Part shown: positions 6,280-9,916 of the stretch, in pieces
Position numbering within the stretch: position 1 is the stretch's first letter
Layout of the letters: every line of letters begins with the position of its first letter
Translations under genes and position numbers: made by a program
NCBI GenBank assembly: GCA_044375275.1
Contig: JBILMZ010000129.1
Coordinates: 1-9,916 of the forward strand
DNA from: SZUA-430 sp044375275
GTDB lineage: Bacteria > Pseudomonadota > Alphaproteobacteria > Micropepsales > Micropepsaceae
DNA: 9,916 nt
Direction of reading: 5' to 3'
The notes under the pieces: model-generated
Databases searched by the model: none
What the model was told of the DNA's origin: nothing
What the model saw: the letters and a program-made list of their open reading frames with translations, nothing else

Positions 6280-7591
6280 AGCGCAGCGCCTCAACCGGAT
6301 CGAGGCGGGCGGCGCGCCAGGCAGGATAGACCGTCGCGAGAATGGTCAGCACGAGCGAAATCGAGACCACCAGCGCGATCTCGCCGGTGTCCATCTTGGC
6401 TGGCAGCTTGCTCAGGAAATAGAGCGTCTCCGGGAACAGGTTGACGCCGGTGATCCAGATCAGGAACTGGCGGATATTCTCGATGTTCCAGCAGAACACG
6501 ACACCCAGGATCCAGCCAGTGAACGTGCCCGCGATGCCGATGACCGAGCCCGACATCAGGAACACGCGCAGGATCGTGCCACGGGCGGCGCCCATCGTGC
6601 GCAGGATCGCGATGTCCCTGGTCTTGTCCTTCACCAGCATGATCATGCCGGAGATGATGTTGAAGCCTGCCACGATGATGATCATGGTCAGGATAAAGAA
6701 CATGACCGTGCGCTCGACTTCCAGCGCGCTGAAGAAATCCGGGTCGGTGTGGCGCCAGTCATAGATGGCGGCGTCGGGCGCGATCTTTTCGATGATCGGG
6801 CGCATGCCGTCCACCTTGTCGGGTTGGTCGACCATGACCTCGATGCCGGAAGCGCCCTTGCCCTTGTTGAAGTACTCCTGCGCTTCAGCCATTGGCATGA
6901 AGATCATGTTTGAATCGTAAAGCGACATGCCCACGCGGAACGTGCCGGCGATGCGGTACTGCTTGAGGCGTGGAGTGACACCAAAAGGCGTAACGTTGCC
7001 GCGTGGCGAGATCAGGGTCACGTTCATGCCCTGCTGCAGGCCCATGTTGTTGGCGAGCGTCTCGCCCATGAGGATGCTTGAGTTGTCGCGCTGGAAGCGC
7101 TGCAGCACGCCGGGCTTCAAGGAGTCTGACACAAGCTTGATATTGGCGATGTCCTGCGGCCGCAGGCCCCTCACGACGACGCCGGGTGACATGCCCTGGG
7201 CGGTCGCCAACGCCTGGCCTTCGACGAACGGTGTCGCGCGGGACACGCCCGGCACCTTTGCGATGCGGGCGGCCATGCTGTCCCAGTTGTCGAGAGTGCC
7301 GCCTGGGGACTGGATCATGTAGTGGCCGCGGAAGCCGAGGATCTTGGCCATGATCTCGGCCCGGAAGCCGTTCATGACCGACATGACGATGATCAGTGTC
7401 GCGACGCCCAGCGTGATGCCGAGCACCGAGAAGATCGTCACGACGGAGATCCAGCCTTCCTGGCGGCGGGCCCTGAGATAGCGCCCCGCCAGCAGGAACT
7501 CGAAATACGAGAACGGACGTGTCCCATCGCTCTTGCGCCGCGCGCGTTGCGGCGGCGGCGTTCGGGGTGGTTGCACGTCGTACTGGTTCAT
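6272..7591 (-). CDS. lolC: Lipoprotein-releasing ABC transporter permease, LolC/LolE family
   Basis: The 439-residue inner-membrane permease partners LolD to extract lipoproteins. A proline- and arginine-rich cytoplasmic N-terminus (PPRTPPPQRARRKS) precedes the family start motif FLLAGRYLRARR. The first helix is at about 48-72 (VVTIFSVLGITLGVATLIIV), followed by VMNGFRAEI. A periplasmic domain covers about 75-290. Helices two to four lie at about 296-320, 342-370 and 403-425, and the protein ends with the conserved DPVEALRYE. The loop KDKTRDIAILRTMGAARGTI between helices two and three is the typical cytoplasmic coupling segment that contacts the ATPase. Only one permease gene is present, so the complex is probably a homodimer of a combined LolC/E (LolF-type) protein, and the symbol is approximate. 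The ATG at 7591 forms TAATG with the proS stop. The longer in-frame start at 7717 lies inside proS and adds non-conserved sequence. Confidence 0.95.
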   Translation of the reverse strand: MNQYDVQPPRTPPPQRARRKSDGTRPFSYFEFLLAGRYLRARRQEGWISVVTIFSVLGITLGVATLIIVMSVMNGFRAEIMAKILGFRGHYMIQSPGGTLDNWDSMAARIAKVPGVSRATPFVEGQALATAQGMSPGVVVRGLRPQDIANIKLVSDSLKPGVLQRFQRDNSSILMGETLANNMGLQQGMNVTLISPRGNVTPFGVTPRLKQYRIAGTFRVGMSLYDSNMIFMPMAEAQEYFNKGKGASGIEVMVDQPDKVDGMRPIIEKIAPDAAIYDWRHTDPDFFSALEVERTVMFFILTMIIIVAGFNIISGMIMLVKDKTRDIAILRTMGAARGTILRVFLMSGSVIGIAGTFTGWILGVVFCWNIENIRQFLIWITGVNLFPETLYFLSKLPAKMDTGEIALVVSISLVLTILATVYPAWRAARLDPVEALRYE

Positions 7592-8910
7592 TATTTTCCG
7601 CTGGTGAAGAGGTTGAGTACGGCGTCGGGGCTCAGGTTCTGGCGTTCGCCCGTCTTGCGATTCTTGACTTCGAGTTGTCCGCTGGCCAGTCCGCGCGGCC
7701 CGACAATGACCTGCCACGGCAAGCCGATGAGGTCGAAGGCAGAGAACTTGGCGCCGGCGCGTTCGTCGGTGTCATCATAGAGTACTTCAATACCCGCAGC
7801 CGTGAGTTTCCGGTAAAGATCCTCGCAAACTTCCTTCGTTTTCGGATCGTCGGCCTTGAGACTGATCAGACCAATACGGAACGGTGCGACGCCTTCGGGC
7901 CAGATGATGCCGGCGTCGTCGTGGCTGGCCTCTATGATTGCGCCGACGAGGCGCGAGACGCCGATGCCGTAGCTGCCCATTTCGACGAACACGTCATCAC
8001 CCTTGGGTCCTGCCACCTTGGCATTCATCGGCTTGGAGTACTTCGTGCCGAAATAGAAGATGTGGCCGACTTCGATCCCGCGCGCCGCAAGCTGCTTGTC
8101 GGCAGGAATGGCGGCGAAGGCCTCGGCGTCGTGCTTTTCCTCGGTTGCGGCGTAGAGCGACGTGCGCTGCTCGATGTAAGGTGTCAGGTCGCCATCGAAA
8201 TCCACGTTCTCGGGCACGGGCATGTCGACGAGGTCCTTGTGGCAGTAAACTTGGCTTTCGCCGGTTTCTGCCAGGACGATGAACTCGTGGCTCAGGTCGC
8301 CGCCGATCGGGCCGGTGTCGGCCTTCATCGGGATCGACTTCAGGCCAAGCCGCGCGAATGTGCGCAGATAGGCGACAAACATGCGCCGATAGGCCCTGCG
8401 AGCGCCTTCCGCGTCGATGTCGAAGGAATAGGCGTCCTTCATCAGGAACTCGCGGCCGCGCATCACGCCGAAGCGGGGGCGGATCTCGTCCCGGAACTTC
8501 CACTGGATATGGTAGAGGTTGCGCGGCAGGTCCTTGTAGGAGCGCACGGACGAGCGGAAGATCTCGGTAATGAGCTCCTCGTTCGTCGGGCCGTACAGCA
8601 GGTCGCGGTCGTGGCGATCCTTGATGCGCAGCATTTCCTTGCCATAGGCCTCGTAGCGGCCGCTTTCGCGCCACAGGTCAGCCGCCTGCAGGGTGGGCAT
8701 GAGCAGTTCAACGGCCCCTGCCCTGTTCTGCTCCTCCCGCACGATCTGCTCGATGTTGCGGAGCACGCGATGGCCGAGGGGCAGCCAGGAGTAGATCCCG
8801 GCCGAGGCCTGTTTGATGAGGCCGGCCCGCAGCATGTAGCGGTGCGAGACGATCTGGGCGTCTGCTGGCGTTTCGCGCAGCAGCGGCATGAAAAAGCGGG
8901 AAACGCGCAT
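7591..8910 (-). CDS. proS: Prolyl-tRNA synthetase, short alphaproteobacterial type
   Basis: This class II synthetase charges tRNA-Pro with proline. The 439-residue product has motif 1 around LPLGHRVLRNIEQIVREEQ (44-62), the TNEE proline-binding loop (109-112), motif 2 in FRDEIRPRFGVMRGREFLMK (139-158) and motif 3 GSYGIGVSRLVGAIIE (312-327). The anticodon-binding domain follows, with DERAGAKFSAFDLIGLPW (382-399). At 439 residues it is much shorter than the roughly 570-residue E. coli enzyme, because the insertion between motifs 2 and 3 that edits Ala-tRNA-Pro is missing or reduced. This is normal for alphaproteobacteria, which commonly use a free-standing ProXp-ala editing protein. The start MRVSRFFMPLLRETPADAQ matches the family N-terminus. 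No Shine-Dalgarno sequence precedes the ATG at 8910. It heads the overlapping gene run down to phhA. Confidence 0.98.
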   Translation of the reverse strand: MRVSRFFMPLLRETPADAQIVSHRYMLRAGLIKQASAGIYSWLPLGHRVLRNIEQIVREEQNRAGAVELLMPTLQAADLWRESGRYEAYGKEMLRIKDRHDRDLLYGPTNEELITEIFRSSVRSYKDLPRNLYHIQWKFRDEIRPRFGVMRGREFLMKDAYSFDIDAEGARRAYRRMFVAYLRTFARLGLKSIPMKADTGPIGGDLSHEFIVLAETGESQVYCHKDLVDMPVPENVDFDGDLTPYIEQRTSLYAATEEKHDAEAFAAIPADKQLAARGIEVGHIFYFGTKYSKPMNAKVAGPKGDDVFVEMGSYGIGVSRLVGAIIEASHDDAGIIWPEGVAPFRIGLISLKADDPKTKEVCEDLYRKLTAAGIEVLYDDTDERAGAKFSAFDLIGLPWQVIVGPRGLASGQLEVKNRKTGERQNLSPDAVLNLFTSGK

Positions 8911-8954
8911 GATTTTTACGTGAGAATCTTGTTCGAGGTCCGAATGCGGCCACT

Positions 8955-8983
8955 CTCATAGCTTGTACAGGCATGAGGGGCAA
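8955..8983 (-). promoter_or_regulatory. Predicted proS operon promoter
   Basis: On the minus strand TTGCCC (8978-8983) and TATGAG (8955-8960) are separated by 17 bp, a reasonable sigma70-type pair matching four of six consensus bases at each box. Transcription would start near 8948 and leave a leader of about 38 bases with no Shine-Dalgarno sequence and an A-rich stretch just before the ATG. A perfect palindrome CCAAATTTGG (8989-8998) lies immediately upstream of the -35 box and could be an operator or an AT-rich upstream element. The assignment rests on spacing and consensus only. Confidence 0.45.
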
Positions 8984-9093
8984 ATCCGCCAAATTTGGGG
9001 CGGCACGCGAAATCGTGCCGAATGTGCCGATATGGCGGTTCCGTCACTGCCGGAAGGGCAGTTTCGGGGTGCAGCCGGGCTTTTGCGGATTTG
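8981..9093. repeat. Nested inverted repeats upstream of proS
   Basis: CAAATCCGC (8981-8989) and its exact complement GCGGATTTG (9085-9093) enclose two further hairpins. One is CGGCACG/CGTGCCG (9001-9007 and 9014-9020, 6-base loop). The other is ACTGCC/GGCAGT (9046-9051 and 9057-9062, 5-base loop). The palindrome CCAAATTTGG also sits at 8989-8998. Together they could fold as a closed stem with two internal hairpins, in RNA from either strand. There is no coding frame of note here. Whether this is a leader element of proS, a small RNA, a protein-binding region or chance cannot be decided from one sequence. Confidence 0.4.
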
Positions 9094-9111
9094 TCCACGC
9101 TGAGTGGTTAC

Positions 9112-9139
9112 AGCGCCGAACATCGCCGAAATCGCCGAA
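9112..9139. repeat. Short tandem direct repeats, ATCGCCGAA units
   Basis: ATCGCCGAA occurs twice end to end (9122-9130 and 9131-9139). A related AGCGCCGAA lies just before it (9112-9120), with a single base between. The three units share CGCCGAA at a 9-10 bp period, close to one helical turn. They lie in the non-coding stretch between the peptidase gene and proS, next to an A-rich patch. They may be iterated binding sites or low-complexity drift. Confidence 0.4.
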
Positions 9140-9164
9140 AACAAAAAGAGAACAAATTGACGCA

Positions 9165-9173
9165 GGGGGGGGG
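9165..9173. repeat. Run of nine consecutive G
   Basis: A G9 homopolymer (C9 on the minus strand) lies in the non-coding stretch about 255 bp upstream of the proS start. Such tracts slip readily during replication and sequencing. It is not within a gene, so any effect would be on promoter spacing or none at all. Confidence 0.8.
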
Positions 9174-9188
9174 TGAGTGCAGGGTTTC

Positions 9189-9223
9189 ACGCGAAGGCGC
9201 GAAAGGGGCGAGGAGCGCGAAGG
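9189..9223. repeat. Degenerate GCGAAG-type repeat cluster
   Basis: The segment contains imperfect repeats of a unit resembling CGCGAAGG: CGCGAAGG at about 9190-9197, CGCGAAAGG at 9198-9206, GCGAGGAG at 9208-9215 and CGCGAAGG at 9216-9223. It lies directly beside the large hairpin at 9252-9307 and away from coding sequence. Similar CGCGAAG-rich tracts are, to my recollection, scattered between genes in several alphaproteobacterial genomes, so it may be one copy of a dispersed element. I cannot verify copy number here. Confidence 0.5.
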
Positions 9224-9251
9224 TGTGCTTCCCTCAAAAGCAGAATCTCAT

Positions 9252-9307
9252 CCCGGATGCTAGGCGAGCCCAACTGCAAGGCAGTTGGCTGCGAGCCTAG
9301 CATCGGG
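9252..9307. repeat. Large two-part hairpin downstream of the M16 peptidase gene
   Basis: GATGCTAGGC (9256-9265) pairs perfectly with GCCTAGCATC (9295-9304). Inside it, CCAACTGC (9270-9277) pairs with GCAGTTGG (9281-9288) around a 3-base loop. The two stems are separated by a 4 x 6 internal loop, and CCC/GGG (9252-9254, 9305-9307) could extend the base across one bulged G. It begins about 33 bp after the peptidase stop. No T-run follows on either strand, so a classical intrinsic terminator is unlikely. It may protect or end the peptidase mRNA 3' end, or be a REP-like dispersed palindrome. Confidence 0.75.
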
Positions 9308-9339
9308 GCTGACAGTGAGGTGTTGGAGGGCCTTCCCGT

Positions 9340-9916
9340 CTATTTCAGGCTCGCACTATCCAGGTTGAGCTTGTCTGCAGGGATGCGTTCCGCGTCGGGG
9401 TATTTCTTCTTCATGTCGGCGAAGAAGGTGTCGGCATCGCCCGCGATGACGACATTTGCCGTCTTCGGGTCGTAGAGGCGCCTGGCGATGTCGCGGAGCT
9501 GGGCCGGCGTGACCGCGGATACGTCCGCCACATAGGTCTCTACCTTGTTCAGCGGCAGGCGGAACGATGCCAGTTGCGACATCTGTCCTGAGAGGCCAGC
9601 CACGGACTCGACGCTGCGACCGAACCCGCCGATGAGGGAAGCCGTGCGCGCCGTCAGTTCATCCGCCGGCACGTCCGTTGATCCCAGACGCAGGAGTTCG
9701 GTCTCGATCAGGCCCGCCACCTGGACGGCTGTCGTGTTCTTGGTCTGCGCAGAGGCTACGATCGGCGCCACACCCAAACGCTGGCCGAACCCGGATGATG
9801 CGCCGTAGGACAGTCCCCGCTTGATCCGGATCTCGGCACTCAGGCGCGCCGAGTAGCCGCCGCCGAACACGGAGTTGGCCACCAGCAACGGGAAGTAATC
9901 CTTGTCGGTGCGCGAG
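9340..9916 (-). CDS. M16 family (insulinase-like) metallopeptidase, C-terminal part, runs off the right edge
   Basis: The last 192 residues of a protein that starts beyond base 9916. The visible sequence opens SRTDKDYFPLLVANSVFGGG and continues SARLSAEIRIKRGLSYGASS. This is the hallmark of the C-terminal M16 domain (the non-catalytic half that closes over the substrate), with the conserved R-x-x-x-G-L-S-Y-G block. The tail (VVIAGDADTFF, then NLDSASLK at the C-terminus) resembles the ends of long two-domain periplasmic M16 peptidases. The HxxEH zinc site would be upstream and is not visible. The frame reads through the edge without a stop; the apparent start at 9888 is an internal TTG and should be ignored. 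The large hairpin at 9252-9307 lies about 33 bp downstream, and proS follows after 429 bp. Confidence 0.9.
   Translation of the reverse strand, partial: SRTDKDYFPLLVANSVFGGGYSARLSAEIRIKRGLSYGASSGFGQRLGVAPIVASAQTKNTTAVQVAGLIETELLRLGSTDVPADELTARTASLIGGFGRSVESVAGLSGQMSQLASFRLPLNKVETYVADVSAVTPAQLRDIARRLYDPKTANVVIAGDADTFFADMKKKYPDAERIPADKLNLDSASLK

Larger units (their letters stand above)
8911..9339. other. Non-coding region between the M16 peptidase gene and proS
   Basis: No credible gene lies in these 429 bases. Short open frames on both strands (up to about 100 codons) are rich in arginine, lysine and serine, change composition abruptly across the repeats, and lack ribosome-binding sites. From the peptidase side the region holds the large hairpin, the GCGAAG repeats, the G9 tract, the ATCGCCGAA repeats, the nested inverted repeats and the likely proS promoter. 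It is the only long gene-free stretch in the window. Confidence 0.8.

Noticed and set aside
7519..8961. 480-codon plus-strand open frame opposite proS
   Set aside because: It is antisense to proS over its whole core, has no recognisable family, and its length follows from GC-rich codon usage on the other strand.
9139..9153. Possible LexA box of alphaproteobacterial type (GTTC-N7-GTTC) on the minus strand
   Set aside because: The sequence is GTTC-N7-GTTT, one mismatch in a short motif within an A/T-rich patch, about 230 bp from proS, which is not an SOS gene.
8973..9300. Small plus- and minus-strand open frames (60-100 codons) between the peptidase gene and proS
   Set aside because: They run across repeats and hairpins, have biased low-complexity composition and lack ribosome-binding sites.
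1..9916. CRISPR array, transposase, tRNA/rRNA genes or defence genes
   Set aside because: I looked for regular spaced repeats, mobile-element proteins, tRNA-like cloverleaf sequence and toxin or nuclease motifs on both strands and found none.

Overview
The window is ordinary chromosomal backbone from a GC-rich alphaproteobacterium, most likely in or near the Hyphomonadaceae/Caulobacterales. This placement is inferred from the short, editing-domain-free prolyl-tRNA synthetase, the single LolC/E-type permease paired with LolD, and the grouping of proS, lolC, lolD and dnaE, which I know as a recurrent alphaproteobacterial gene order. Every gene I can support lies on the minus strand, so transcription runs from high to low coordinates. 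The long plus-strand open frames are antisense shadows of these genes.

In transcription order: the C-terminal end of an M16 (insulinase-like) peptidase enters from the right edge and stops at 9340. A 429-bp non-coding stretch (8911-9339) follows. It holds a strong two-part hairpin, degenerate GCGAAG repeats, a run of nine G, short direct repeats, a nested set of inverted repeats and a plausible proS promoter. Next is a run of five genes that all overlap or touch: proS (prolyl-tRNA synthetase), lolC (lipoprotein-release permease), lolD (its ATPase), an uncharacterised three-helix membrane protein and phhA (phenylalanine 4-hydroxylase). The junctions are TAATG, an 8-nt overlap, a 23- or 41-nt overlap, and ATGA. 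After a 136-bp gap comes dnaE, the replicative DNA polymerase III alpha subunit.

Downstream of dnaE is a separate small transcription unit: an 87-residue membrane protein followed by a nitronate monooxygenase-type flavoprotein that runs off the left edge. Its promoter region (about 628-665) is the clearest regulatory signal here. A 16-bp unit with a TTACANTGTAA palindrome occurs twice, 21 bp apart, and the two copies cover the predicted -35 and -10 boxes. This arrangement suggests a dimeric repressor of TetR or similar type, encoded outside the window.

Functionally the window combines tRNA charging, outer-membrane lipoprotein export, aromatic amino acid metabolism and chromosome replication. 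I found no mobile element, CRISPR array, RNA gene or defence system, and no convincing new multi-gene system. The points most worth following are the tandem operator, the membrane protein/phhA pair placed inside a housekeeping cluster, and the structured intergenic region upstream of proS.
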